Assembly: GCA_949130495.1 (NCBI GenBank)
Contig: OX422214.1
Span: 8,350,246 to 8,414,245, forward strand
DNA length: 64,000 bases
Origin: Sambucus nigra
Lineage: Eukaryota; Streptophyta; Magnoliopsida; Dipsacales; Adoxaceae
Direction of reading: 5' to 3'
Made by a program: the position numbers and the translations under genes
Notes under the pieces: model-generated
The model's database searches: none
What the model was told of the DNA's origin: nothing
What the model saw: the letters and a program-made list of their open reading frames with translations, nothing else
Part shown: piece by piece, positions 49,759 to 61,539 of the stretch
Layout of the letters: each line of letters starts with the position of its first letter
Numbering within the stretch: the stretch's first letter is position 1

Positions 49759-49973
49759 CTTCCTCACTAACAATGGAATTTCGCCCTCGAAATTCGTCGA
49801 ATGCCTAACTCTCAAAATCAGGCCAACAATCTCCAAAATAAATCACGTCTCCCAAAAATAATTCCTCACATCTAATCTCGAAACCTATCACGAATATCAC
49901 CTAAAATTTTCTATCTCCAAAAATTGCTAACCACGCAATGAACCCAAAACCCAAGCCCCGAGGGTTGCCGTAT

Positions 49974-49991
49974 ACCTAAGCTCTGATACCA
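49974..49991 (-). promoter_or_regulatory. Primer binding site of element G
   Basis: Minus strand TGGTATCAGAGCTTAGG, initiator tRNA-Met type, 2 bp after the 5' LTR. Confidence 0.9.
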
Positions 49992-49993
49992 TT

Positions 49994-51229
49994 TGTAACA
50001 CCCCGCCCGCCCGGGGAGAGCGAACGGAGCGCTAATGTGATAAAATAAATCCAAATCCACAAGTGAGAAGGTATAGAGCATCTAAATAAACCCACAATAA
50101 TATAAATTCACTAATCTCAATCTCTTCAATTACATCAAGTCTCTCGAATTAAAATTACATCTATCTAACTCGAATAAAAATACAAATATCCAAAGCTATA
50201 TACATCAAAATAATACAAATCTTTTCCAAACAATCCTCGCTAAAATCAATCTCCATAGCGCCCCAAAATCCGCGCTAACCTGCCACTAAAAGAAAATATG
50301 GGGAAGTACACAATACGACAAGAAAGATGCTCAACAAATATATGTTAGCGATGAATAAAGCGTAACAACACGAGTACGAATATTCAAATCAAAATGCAAA
50401 TCTCAATAGCACTTCATCATCATAATTTCTCAACAACACTTTAATCGGGTCACCAGGCCTCACCACATCCGTATATGCTTTATCAAGCCACAGCCCGGGA
50501 AACAGGAATTTTGGCGGGTGCCCAACATCCATGCCATATTAAAATCTCATGACAACATGCTCATCAACAATATAATGATACCCCATGAATCAAAATAATT
50601 TCAACAATTATTTTCTAGATTTCAATGAATTTATCAATTCAAATATAAGTTCAATAACAAGAATTCAAAGAGAATGACACTCGCGAGATTTAAGGAGCAT
50701 ATTGTGTAAAACCCCATACCTCGAACCATGATGAGAAACCAGTGATCACATCCTCAAGATCAACACAAAAGATTTACAAAAGCTCCTCCAAGATCCTCCA
50801 ACAAAATAGCCCCAAGAACACCTCTAATCTAAGGTTGGAACTCACAAATCTCAAGGGCCAAAGTATAATTAAAAAGAAGCAGAATATAAAATATATTTGC
50901 TGCCAAAATTTGTGCCAAAAGTATGTTAAAAGGCTTGCCCACGACTTCCTTTTATAATGCAAAGAAATGAAGAGTTGGAATCCAAAAGACTCCTTTAAAT
51001 AAGGGAAAGAAATGAAGAGTTGCAAGCCAAAACAACTCCAAGAGTTAAAAACATTTAAAAATCATTTTAAAATCCGTTTTAACTCCGATTTCGAAACCGT
51101 TTTGAAATTCTCGCCTTTAAAAATAATAACCAACGTATTTGAGCAATAAAAATAATTTTATCAAAAAATTTATTTTCCTCCATTTTCCAAAATTAATTAA
51201 AATAGCCCAAAATTACGCGGGTTGTTACA
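49994..51229 (-). repeat. 5' LTR of element G (1,236 bp)
   Basis: Differs from the other LTR by scattered single bases only, so the insertion is recent. Starts TGTAACAACCCGCG at 51229. Confidence 0.95.
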
Positions 51230-51234
51230 GTTTT
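51230..51234. repeat. Target site duplication GTTTT, right copy
   Basis: Matches 48519-48523; element E gag/pol sequence resumes after it. Confidence 0.9.
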
Positions 51235-54200
51235 CCAAGACAACACTAGCACGTCCACTACCTAAGAGCATGCTAAGGCTATAATCACGCTTAGGTAAGG
51301 TAAAGAAGTTGAGAATAATGTCTCGCGACCCACCATGAATGAATCCGATAAAGGTAAGGAAATGAAGGACCCACATGTGGATCCAACTTCTTCCTCGCCC
51401 TCATCTTCCAAACCATCTGTTGAGACCTATGTCCCAAAAGCTCCATTTCCACAACGTTTAGTGCCACAAAAGAAAAAGGTGCTAGTGGACAAAATGTTGG
51501 AAGCATTTAAGCACGTACAAATTAATATCCCGTTGCTTGATTCCATACAACAAGTTCCATCCTGTGCTAAATTTTTGAAGGACCTTTATACCTTCAAGAG
51601 AAGCACAAACGTTCCGAAGAAAACTTTTGTCACTGAGAAAGCAAGCTCGATTATCTCATATAGGACCCCCATCAAGTATAAAGATCCCAGGACTACAAAG
51701 ATCTCCATCAAGATCGGGGAGCACACCATTGAGAAAGCCCTTTTAGATTTAGGAGCTAGCATGAATCTTCTACCGTATACTGTGTATGAGAAATTAGTCT
51801 TCGGCGATTTGAGGCCGAGTAAGATTACTTTATCCTTATTCGATCGATTCGTTAAAATTCCAAGAGGTGTTGTTGAGGATGTCCTGATTAAGGTGGGAGA
51901 GTTTGTCTTTCTAGTTGATTTTGTGGTCTTGGATACCCAACATGTGCATAATCCTAATGCATAAATTCCTGTCATTTTAGGTCGGCCATTCCTCGCCACT
52001 TCTGATGTAGTTATTAGGTGTCATAGTGGACAATTGAATTTATCATTTGGAAACATGACCATGGATCTGAATGTATTTAATTTAGTCAAATAACCACCTG
52101 ATTATGATAAAACTCTAGAAGTTTACATGATTGATAGTGTCATCCAGGAAAAATTCGAACAGACTTATAATGATGACCCTTTAGCGGCATGCCGTGCCCA
52201 TTTTGGGTCTAAATTTGACATCAAAATCTCCATTGTGAAAGTCAGCGCTCTCCTCGACTCCACCTCTATCTTGGAAATAGGATCTTGGAGATCTAAGCCT
52301 GAACCCCTCTCTCTTTTTGCGTTACCAATTCCTCCCTCCATTGAAAAAGCCCCCGAGCTTGAATTGAAGTCGTTACCAGAATCACTTGAGTATAAGTTCT
52401 TTGGACCTTTTGATACCTTGTCTGTTATCATCGCGTCTGACCTTGATAAAGAACGGGAAGGTAAGTTGTTGCGTGTTCTCAGCGAACATAAAGAAGCCCT
52501 CAGTTGAACCATATCTGACATTAAAGGGATAAGTCCGTCAGTGTGCATGCACAGAATACACTTAGAAGAAAATGCTAAAAAATCTCGTGAAGTACATCGT
52601 CGACTTAACCCCATACTGAAAGAAGTCATCCAAGCCGAGGTGCTCAAGCTGTTAGATGCGGGAATTATTTATCCCATCTCCGATAGCCAATGGGTCAGCC
52701 CCATTCAGGTTGTTCCAAAGAAATTCGGTGTTAGAGTGGTGAGAAATGATAATGATGAGTTAGTCCCCCCTAGGATTCAAACCGGTTGGCGTGTCTGTAT
52801 AGACTATAGGAAGTTAAATGTTGTCTCACGAAAGGATCACTTTCCCCTTCCTTTCATAGACCAAATGCTTGAGAGATTAGCCGGTCACCCCTATTACTAT
52901 TTTCTCGACGGTTATTTCAGTTATAATCAAATTCCAATCACTCCCGAGTATCAAGAGAAAACCACATTCACTTGTCCATTTGGTACTTTTGCTTATTGAT
53001 GCATGCCCTTCAGGCTATGTTACACACCCGCTACCTTTCAGCGGTGCATGATGAGTATCTTTTCAGACATGGTCGAAAGGTTTCTTGAGGTTTTTATGGA
53101 TGATTTCTCCATGTTTGGGTCTAATTTTGATGAGTGCCTTCACCACCTTACCCTCGTTCTGAAGAGGTGTAAGAAAAAGAACCTTGTAATCAATTGGGAG
53201 AAGTTTCACTTCATGGTAAAATAAGCCATAGTATTATGTCATATTATCTCTGAAAAGGGTATCGAGGTTGATCGGGCTAAAATTGATCTCATTTATAATC
53301 TCCCACCCCAAAAATTATGCCTGAAATTTGATCATTGTTAGGACACGTCGATTTTTATCGGAGATTCATTAAGGATTTTAGTAAAATTCCTCGGCCTTTA
53401 TGCAATCTTCTAGCCAAAGACACACCCTTTGAATTCACTGATGATTTCCTTCAAGCCTTTGAGAGGCTAAAGAAGGAATTGACCTCAGCACCTATTATGC
53501 GACCCCCCGACTCAGGTCAACCTTTCGAAATCATGTGTGACGCTTCTAACTATTCACTAGGTGCAGTTCTGGGTCAGCGAGATGAGAAACTTCCTCATGT
53601 TATCTACTATGTTAGCAAAACTCTTAACGACGCTCAATTGAATTATTCCACCACTAAGAAAGACTTCTTGGCTGTCGTATTCACACTAGAAAAGTTTAGG
53701 TCTTACTTGATATGATCCAAAGTCATCATTTTCACCAATCACGCAGTTTTGAGACACCTTATATCTAAAAAGGACGTGAAGGCCCGACTCATTAGATGGA
53801 ATCTATTACTGCAAGAGTTTGACCTCTAGATCCGAGATAAAAAGGGTTATGAGAATATAGTGGAAGATCACATATCTAGGTTGACCGTTGAATCTTCTAA
53901 TAACTTGTTTCCACTTAATGAGTCTTTCATTGATGAACAACTGTCCTTGTCCACCAACTTTCATGGTTTACCGATACTGTGAATTATCTTGCGACGGATG
54001 ATATGCCCACACATTGGCCTAAGCAAAAACGTTCCAAATTTTTAAGGAAGCCAATCATTTCTTTTGGGATGATCCATAACTCTTCAAGTATTATCCCGAT
54101 CAAATCATTCGGAAGTGTGTCCCTGATCAGGAAATTCAGAGCATAATCTCTTTTTCCCATGACGAAGCTTGTGGAGGTCATTTCAGTACTAAGAAAATTG

Positions 54201-55204
54201 CTGCCAAAATTTTACAGTGTGCATTCTATTGGCCCATAATTTTTCATGATTCAAATGACTATTGTAGAGGTTGTGACCGATGCCAAAGGTTAGGAAAGAT
54301 CACTCATCGAAATATGATTCCCTTAAATTCGATATTGATTATTGAGGTTTTTGACTGTTGGGGCATCGATTTCATGCGTCCATTCCCGAACTCTTACGGT
54401 AATCTTTACATCCTTTTGGCAAATGATTATGTGTCTAAGTGGGTCGAAGCAATACCGAGTCGGACAAATGATCACCATTTGGTAGTTAAATTTATTCGAG
54501 AAAACATTTTTTCCCGATTCGGTACACCTAGGGCCATCATTAGCGATCAAGGAACCCATTTCTACAATTGGTCATTTGAGATTCTTATGAAAAGGTATTC
54601 AGTTATGCATAAAGTAGGATGCTCTTATTATCCTCAAACCAGTGGACAAGTCGAAGTGTCCAATAGGCAAATCAAGCTAATCATTGAGAAAATAGTTAAT
54701 CCAAATCGAAAGGACTGGTCCTTACGATTATTAGATGCACTATGGGCTTATCGTACTGCCTACAAAACCCCACTTGGTATGTCCCCGTATAGGCTTGTCA
54801 ATGGAAAATCCTGTGATCTTTCGGTAGAGTTAGATCAAAAAACCTATTGGGATATTAAAACTTTCAATTTTGATTTACTCGCTGCGGGAGATGTCCGAAA
54901 GCTCCAACTCAATGAGTTAGAGGAGATTCGGAATGATGCGTACGAAAATGAAAAATTGTACAAGGAGAAAACAAAAATGTTTCATGAAAATTCCATCCTA
55001 CGAAAGTCATTCGAGCCTGGTCAAAAAGTTCTCTTGTACAACTCTAGACTGCATCTCTTTCCCGGTAAATTGAGATCTAGATGGTCTGGTCCCTTTATTA
55101 TTATGACATTTTACCCACATGGGCCAATTGAGATAGAGATTCCTAAAAATGGTGAAATCTTCAAGGTTAATGGTCAAAGGCTGAAACGGTATCTGGAATT
55201 GTGA
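51235..55204 (+). pseudogene. Athila-type pol of element E: protease, RT, RNase H, integrase
   Basis: Protease: ALLDLGASMNLLP (51737-51775) and later VILGRPFLAT (after the stop at 51962). RT: LLDAGIIYPISDSQWVSP (52649), FPLPFIDQMLERLAGHPYYY, FMDDFSMFG with the catalytic Asp pair (53094-53120). RNase H: FEIMCDASNYSLGAVLGQRD (53525) and a TKKDFLAVVF segment. Integrase: zinc motif H...H...CRGCDRC (54157-54285), DDE residues in [17 protein letters not shown] and GQVEVSNRQ, then the C-terminal domain to the TGA at 55202-55204. Stops at 51962, 52091, 52505, 52997, 53222, 53713, 53827 and 53980, and a frame change near 53320, make it non-functional, but every catalytic residue I looked for is still present. 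Confidence 0.9.
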
Positions 55205-56883
55205 GATCGAGAAATGGAGGACATTCTCCTCCAAGACCCAGTATACCACGAGTAAACATAACATGGGTCATGTTTTTGTATCATAGTTTTTTTCTTCCTG
55301 TAATTATTTTTCTTCCAGGAAACATGTGTTGGAGAAAGTCCCTCATTACAGTAATATCTTTCATATCTTTCACGCCTTTTCAATTTTTCTTGTGCAATGA
55401 GGACAATGTATAAATTAGGTTTGGGGGTATTGAGGTCATTTTTCTTCACTGTGAAAAAAAAAATCAAAAAATTTTCAAAAATCCTAAAATATTTTAAATA
55501 TAAGTAAGTTTTGAAACTATTTCTTAATATATAATTAATTCATCAAAGTATAATTTTTTTTAACACTTATCCATATAATACGATCGAAAATGGACATTGA
55601 TGCGGAAGTTAATATTCTTAACGAATAAATGTGGAGATTTTAACCCGATGAGATATTATGCAATTCGTCGTTTTTGGAGAGATTGAAATCAATCCGAGTT
55701 AAAATAACTCAAACTTTCCTTCAGCGCCTAATTCGTTGATGATCTCAAAATCTTTGTTTTCCTCGATTACTGAAAACTAAAAGTCAAAATGTGAATTGTA
55801 TACACTAAATGCCTTAGTAAGTTGACTTGAGGCACAAAATTGACTAAACGGAACTTGAGAAATGATATTAGGTCATCATTTTGAAAGCCCCAAAATAAAG
55901 CTTAAATCGACCTTTATACATTATTCCGTTGCAAGCCCATCTGTGGCAAAATAAAAACGAGCCTATTATTGCAAGCCCAAAAAAATCCATACCCATTTTT
56001 CTGAGAATATCAGGGTAAAAATATGGTAAAAGGCCAAAAAAAGAATGTTTGCTAGAATAATATGTGAAGAGAAAAGAAAGAAGAAAAGGGGAGATAGAAA
56101 GAATGAAATGGAAAAATGAAAAAAAAAAGAGAAAATGCAGTATGCGAGTCGAAAAAGAAAAGAAATGAAAATGGAGGTTGGAAAGTGTCTAAAAAGTCAA
56201 AATCCCGATAATCTATATATTCTCACAAAATTTTTAAAACTCTAAAATATGTTCTTTTTAGGCAAAATCGAGCCCACAATACAACCGAATGAAAGTCCTA
56301 ATTGATCTCAAGTGAAGTTAGTTATAGTGTGGAGAGAATGAATGGGATATATGGTGTGATTCAATGTTTTCAAAAAGTAATTGATTTTCCATTCATGAGA
56401 TCATAATCATCCATTATAAAATGTCCATCTTTCATGATATATATGTGAAGTTGCTCATTAAATTTACTCTTTTATTCACATATATCGGGAGAAACTACCC
56501 GTTTCCGAGTGTTCGATTGTGAGTGCATTCCGTGAGATCTTGAAAATCAAAATGAACTTTCGAATACGAAATGTAATGATCAAATCTTTTGAATTGGACG
56601 GTTATATTGGCTACGCACACTCACAATAGGTTGATATTGAAAATTAAAATTTCTACTATATTTATGAAGCTTTCATTCGAACTTGATTATATTACATTTG
56701 TGTCTTTTGTAAATAGAGTCAAATTTTGAATTTTGTGGGTATATTCACGGCAAACCCTCACGAGACAAAACTCGTCCACTGAGGTAACTTAGGGGTTTAA
56801 CTGCTTATTGAACATTCTAAGTGCAACCGTGATTCCTATGAAAGTGAGTTAGATTTTAATTTTTGCTCGAGGACTAGCAAAAT
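55205..56883 (+). other. 3' non-coding region of element E
   Basis: No env-like frame found. A first AGGTTTGGGGGTATT tract lies at 55420-55434, duplicated at 56886-56900 next to the LTR; the duplication may be an old polypurine-tract repeat. A purine-rich stretch (GA/AAAG) runs 56060-56190. Confidence 0.6.
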
Positions 56884-56900
56884 TTAGGTTTGGGGGTATT
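56884..56900 (+). promoter_or_regulatory. Polypurine tract of element E
   Basis: TTAGGTTTGGGGGTATT immediately before the 3' LTR start TGATGAGTGC. Confidence 0.75.
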
Positions 56901-57215
56901 TGATGAGTGCATATTTTGTATTATTTACACCGAAATCAAAGCGTTGTTATTCCCAATTTATAATAAATAAAGAGCTTTTAGAGTTATTTTGTTATTTAAA
57001 TGAAAAATAGAAATTTAAGAATAAATGGGGTTAACAATGCAATATTGAGAAATTTATGCTCACATTCATCTCCAATCTCTTGTGCAAGGTTCTTTTGAGT
57101 GTTGACAGGTTTAGAATGCTTGCGGTGAAGTCCGGGCTTAAATTGAGCATGAAAAGGTCACTTATGCACCTTCAGGTGTAATATTGTAAATTTAATTGAC
57201 TAAATTCTGACTCCC
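56901..57215 (+). repeat. 3' LTR of element E, truncated
   Basis: Matches 40947-41265 with scattered changes, then similarity ends abruptly at about 57215. The remaining ~1.5 kb of the LTR is not found downstream. Confidence 0.8.
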
Positions 57216-57969
57216 ATACATTAAAAAAATTACATTTTTGGCCCGATTACGTCTCGTGGCTCAATTTAAGATTATCGACGGCTAGTTCAAGATTGGTTGC
57301 TTCAGCCAATCAATCTCCCTCCCCCACTCGCTCAATCGGGTCAAATTAATGATAAAAATGCCCCACTCTAGCTGGTTAATTGCAAGAAAGATTGAAACGA
57401 CAAAATTGTATTTTGTATTGGGGATTTTTTTGACATTTTTGATGAGGATGGTTGGGTGAATTGCATTCACTTTCTCGAGTTGGAAACATTTGATTTGGGA
57501 TTTTTTTCCCATCTTTAAGGGTTGGATCTACAATTAACTGTCTTGGGGTTGAGGTCATGTGATTAGTGGTGGATTTGTGGATCCATTTTTGGTGACATTT
57601 GATATGCGTTCCATGGTTGTTTTTCGCGGCTTAGTGCTATGGAGACTCATCATGGATTCTAGGACAGAGATATAATTGGTAAGCCATATTTGGGTTGGGT
57701 TCCTAATCTCCATGGACTTCTTGCAAGTAGGTACAAGGGGCATTTTTTAGGACAAATCTTCTTCCTAGTGAGGAGATCTTTGATGGGTGCCTTGCTTTCT
57801 TACCGTTCATCTTCTATGCTCGAGGATAAGATTTTTGAAAACGGGGAGAGTGATGGAAATAGGCTCTTTTTAGGGACTATGTGTCATTTTTATTTTTTTT
57901 TCTATTTTCTTATATTTTTTTATTGTATTTTTCTTTCTTTCACTTTATTATTTAGAGGTAAGGTACAGT
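57216..57969 (+). pseudogene. Gypsy pol tail and LTR start relic
   Basis: Around 57810-57850 the plus strand encodes SSMLEDKIFENGESDGN, similar to the polyprotein tail at 1-96. TGATGGAAATAGG at 57853 resembles LTR starts at 117 and 4116. The preceding 500 bp have no recognisable domain. Element F begins at 57970. Confidence 0.35.
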
Positions 57970-59499
57970 TGATTCGTATCGAATATTGCATGTTTTTGCC
58001 CTTTATCTTTATGTATTACAGCACTATTATGGTCCTAAATGGCTATATTTATGTTCATTAACCAGACAACCTTGGATTTGGATATATACATGCTTTGCAG
58101 GGGTTAATTGTGCTTTTATAGGTATTGGAACGCTAAAAGTGATGATCCGTTGCATTTTGGAGAAGTTCTATCACTGGATGCTACTTGAAGGGAATTTTAG
58201 TCAATTCAAATTTCTTCTCCAGCTCATGGTAATTCCACGGATGCATAGTTGATTGAGTTAGCGTCGTGTGGCCATAAACTGTGCGTCGCTTGGAGTTCGG
58301 ACGAGGAAGATATGGCCATTTCCGTTTGCAAGCCTATCCCCCCTTTTCATGGACCGAAAGCTGCCTAAAACAGAGTGCTGATCGACCGGACTTAGGCCCA
58401 GATCGACTGCGGTTTTAATTTAAGCCTAATAATTCAGACAAGAGGTTTGGACCTGCTCGATCGTTCGATCAATGTCTTGGTTGATCGATCGACCTTGCCA
58501 GATATTTGGCAATTTAGTTCCTTTTCTTTTCTTATCGATTTTCTTTTCTATTTTAATTCCACTTACTATATTAACCAATTTTGGTTTCTTTTTTCATTAT
58601 CTTATAATATATTTAGATTTTAGACAGTTTAGGTTAGGTTTTGGGGGTTTGAGAGCTCATTTTCTTCCTCATTTTGGTTTGACACCCGTTAGGGTTTGTA
58701 TGTTAACTTTTCATATTCCCTCTCTAATTAATATAGTTTTGATTTCCTTTAATTATTGATTTGTAGTTAATTTACATGCTTTCATAATTAGGTTTACTTG
58801 CTTTCATTTCTATGCTTTCTAGTGTAGATTTATTGCGTTTATTTATCGAGTTTATTTACTGCGTTTTTAATATGCTTTCTAGATAAATTAGTCTAGGTTA
58901 TGTCGGATTGAACTCATTTCGGGTTGACGTGTTGATTTTCTTTGGTGATGGAGTTAGCGGGTCTATTTAGAGTGCATTGTCCTAGTTAATAAGCCTAGGA
59001 GATTTGATAGGGCATATCATGTATGCTCCGTGCTTACGACCTTGCGTACATAATTTTTGGGGTATTTGTTGAAGCCAAAATCGTATTAGGCTTTTATGAG
59101 AATTTAGGGGTGTGACAACTATTGATTTAATTAAGTGAAGAAACGAGACTCAATCGTAATAACTCATTGACCCATGTAACCATTTTATACTAATTAACTC
59201 GGGTGAGGGATATTCAACGCAACCTATATTTTTACTCGCTTTGTTAATCTAGTTTAAATACACTCGCCTAGATTAATCATTTCCCATTTTTCATCTTTTC
59301 CTTTTTTTGTTATTTTTCTTTAACACTTTTATTTTAGGAGTACTAAACCATTTAAATTCTATCATCTCGTCTCTGTGGATTTTCGATACCCGGACTTGGC
59401 CGCTATACTCACCTGTTGAGTGTAGTCATAAGTTTAGGTTTTTGTGTTGAGGCGGTGAACACAAAACAACGATCGACGTTTGACATGCGCCACTTTTCA
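57970..59499 (+). repeat. 5' LTR of element F
   Basis: Starts TGATTCGTATCGAATATTGC. Contains CGATCGTTCGATC and GATCGATCGACC palindromic motifs (58457-58493), a TATA-like TATAATATATTTAG (58603) and a GTGGATTTTCG..ACCCGGACTTGGCCGC end block. Boundaries estimated by alignment to the second copy. Confidence 0.7.
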
Positions 59500-59512
59500 T
59501 CCTTGATCAAAA

Positions 59513-59530
59513 TGGCCCCGTTGCCGGGGA
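59513..59530 (+). promoter_or_regulatory. Primer binding site of element F (tRNA-Asp type)
   Basis: TGGCCCCGTTGCCGGGGA, one base from the Athila/Tat consensus, about 13 bp after the LTR end. Confidence 0.85.
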
Positions 59531-59703
59531 TGAGTTTGTTTTAGAATTCATTTGATTTAGTATTTCATAGTATTTTCTTTCTATTTTTATTTTTGGCTAA
59601 CCTTTTTGCACAACTTTTACATTTTAGGGCCAAGAAACGCTTGAATTTATCGCGCGCGCATCTACTTTGTGGAATTCGCGACTTCGAGCCATTTGGGTGT
59701 AAG

Positions 59704-61216
59704 TGATATGATGCAAATATTGTGTATTTCATCCCTCGAACCGACGCATTTTATCCCCCTTGGGTATCTTATTCCCTATATTTATGCTCGTTAACCAGAC
59801 AACCTCAGATTTCTATGTTAACATGTTTTGCAGGAGTTAATTGAGCTTTTATAGGTATTTAGATGCCAAGTGTGAAGTTTGGACGCATTCCGCTCGATTT
59901 TCGTACGTGATCGCACGTTCAAGGGAATTTTATTCTTTTCACAGCTTTGGCACCTGGCCCAACATCTACACGAAAGTGTACCCCTCCTCGCAAGTTTCGC
60001 GTGGTCGCGAACGATGCACGATTCCGAGTTCATATGATGAAGTTACGCGACTTTTAACGAAAGGAAAAGCATGGAAACCAAAAGAGAAGGAGAAGAGGAA
60101 GAAAATATCAATGCATTGTGCTGCTTGGATCTGCCCTGCTTGATCTATCGATCGCCATTTTGGTCGATCGATCGATCCTCATCGACAGCTGATATTTTGC
60201 TCTTGATCGATCGGTCGATCAATCCCCTGTTTTTTGCAGATATTTAGCCTTATTTTTTTTCTTTTTTTCTTTCATTCCAACTTACTATAAATACCATTTT
60301 TTGTTGTAATATCATATATTAGGTAATATACACGATTTTAGGTTAGATAGCTTAGGGTTTTGGAGGTTTGGAAGCTCATTTATTAATTTCTTCTTGGATT
60401 GACACTCCATTTGTTGTGTAATTTGTGCTACCATCTTCCATCTCCATTAATATAGTTGTATTTCTTCATTTCTTGCTTTCTAGTTAATTTACAAGCTTTC
60501 TAATTTAGGTTTACATGCTTTGATTTACTCGCTTTCTAGTATAGATTTATCGCGTTTATTTACTCGCTTTCTTTATTGCGCTTTTAAGATGATTTCTAGG
60601 TAATTTTAAGTAGGTTGTGCTTGAATTGAACTCACTCGAGTTGACGCGTTGCTTGGCTTTGGTGATGGTGTTTACAGGTTTATTTCGGGTGCGTTGTCCT
60701 AGTTATTTCACCTAAGAGATTTGATGGGTCATATCATATATGTCCCGTGCTTACGACCTTTCGTGCGCAATTTTCGGGATATTTGTTGACGCCAAAATAT
60801 TATTAGGCTTTTACGTCGATTTAGGGGCATGACAACCCTTGGTTTAATTATCTATCGAAATGAGATGCATTTGTATTAACTCGTCGACCCATGTATCCAT
60901 TTTATACAAATTAACTCGGGTAAGGGATATTCGACGCAACCTATAGTTTTACTCGCTTTGTTAATCTAGTTTCAATACCCTTGCCTAGAATAATATTTCC
61001 CTTTTATGCATCTTTTCCTTTTTAGTTTGTAATCACCTTTTGCACTTTTATTTCGGAATATTAAATCATATAAATTCTAGCATCTCGTCCCTGTGGATAT
61101 TTCGGTACCCGACTTACCGCTGTGCTTGCCCCGCAAGTGTAGTAGTAATTTAGGTTTTTGTATAGTCGCGGAGAGACAAAAAACAACTACTGTGGCCTTA
61201 TGCGACCACACTTCTC
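59704..61216 (+). repeat. 3' LTR of element F
   Basis: Starts TGATATGATGCAAATATTGTG. Contains ATCGATCGCC, GGTCGATCGATCGATCC and TTGATCGATCGGTCGATCAA (60146-60219) and ACTATAAATACC (60285). No primer site follows its end. Confidence 0.65.
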
Positions 61217-61233
61217 GCGCGCTATCAGTAAGC

Positions 61234-61539
61234 ATGTCTTATTCCAATTCTTTCAGTAATCATTATTATAATTCTCAAAATTCTCGCAAACCTATGACTT
61301 TCGGTCAATACTTAGAGTCCCAAAAAATTACAAATTCAAAAATGACTTTGGGCGAGTATAACGAAAGTCAAAACTTGAGTTATTGGTATTTTGAGGAGGA
61401 TGATAACGATTTGGGGCCTCTAATTCATTATAATAGTAATTTTGACATAAATTTTAATAGTTTTAAAAATTCTTATAATAATGATTTTAAGTTTAAGTCC
61501 GATTGTAATTTTCAAAGTTCGCATTTTCAAGGATCCTGA
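61234..61539 (+). CDS. Asn/Ser-rich 101-residue ORF, hypothetical
   Basis: An open frame from the ATG at 61234 to the TGA at 61537-61539, extending the open frame upstream to 61093 through the LTR end. The protein is rich in Asn, Ser, Tyr and Phe with two related segments (TFGQYLESQKITN and TLGEYNESQNLSY, about residues 22 and 36) and ends in an FNSFKNSYNND low-complexity tail. It sits where a leader ORF or gag would start after an LTR. No family recognised. It could be a decayed 5' ORF of an Athila/Tat-like element or chance. Confidence 0.4.
   Translation: MSYSNSFSNHYYNSQNSRKPMTFGQYLESQKITNSKMTLGEYNESQNLSYWYFEEDDNDLGPLIHYNSNFDINFNSFKNSYNNDFKFKSDCNFQSSHFQGS

Larger units (their letters stand above)
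48524..51229 (-). mobile_element. Element G: short-interior (TRIM/SMART-like) LTR element, 2,706 bp
   Basis: Two near-identical 1.23-kb LTRs (48524-49758 and 49994-51229) flank only 235 bp. On the minus strand a primer site (49991-49974, TGGTATCAGAGCTTAGG) follows the right LTR and a weak polypurine tract (GTGAGGAAG, 49768-49759) precedes the left LTR. No coding capacity. GTTTT duplications flank it. The LTR is larger than in classic TRIMs, so 'TRIM-like' describes the interior only. The ORF pairs at 49271/50742 and 49303/50774 are simply LTR duplicates. Confidence 0.95.
40947..57215 (+). mobile_element. Element E: Athila-like Ty3/gypsy retrotransposon, nested and degenerate
   Basis: Plus-strand order is 5' LTR (40947-45605, containing a solo LTR), tRNA-Asp primer site (45615-45632), leader, gag, aspartic protease, RT, RNase H, integrase, a 1.7-kb 3' region, polypurine tract (56884-56900) and the first ~315 bp of the 3' LTR (56901-57215). 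The two LTR starts (TGATGAGTG...) align well. Numerous stops in all domains. After subtracting insertions the element would be about 10.7 kb, normal for Athila. Confidence 0.9.
57970..61216 (+). mobile_element. Element F: Athila-like LTR pair with ~200-bp interior
   Basis: Two diverged direct LTR copies (57970-59499 and 59704-~61216) share many blocks in order, for example TTAACCAGACAACCT(T/C), AGGTATT, GAACTCA..CG.GTTGACG and ATTAGGCTTTTA. After the first is a tRNA-Asp-type primer site (59513-59530), then about 170 bp of non-coding DNA. LTR divergence is high, so it is old. The interior may be a natural minimal form or a deletion. Confidence 0.7.

Noticed and set aside
49271..51025. Paired 71- and 83-codon ORFs as a gene duplication
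   Set aside because: They are the two LTR copies of element G; sense and antisense frames occur at the same place.
55205..56883. Possible env-like gene of element E
   Set aside because: Athila elements may carry one here, but no frame longer than about 70 codons with a signal or membrane segment was found.
57282..57743. Minus-strand ORFs of 60-76 codons
   Set aside because: Overlapping frames in AT-rich DNA without motifs; the plus strand carries a pol tail.
58472..58759. 95-codon plus-strand ORF rich in Phe/Leu
   Set aside because: Lies within the LTR of element F over its TATA-like region and is not open in the second LTR.
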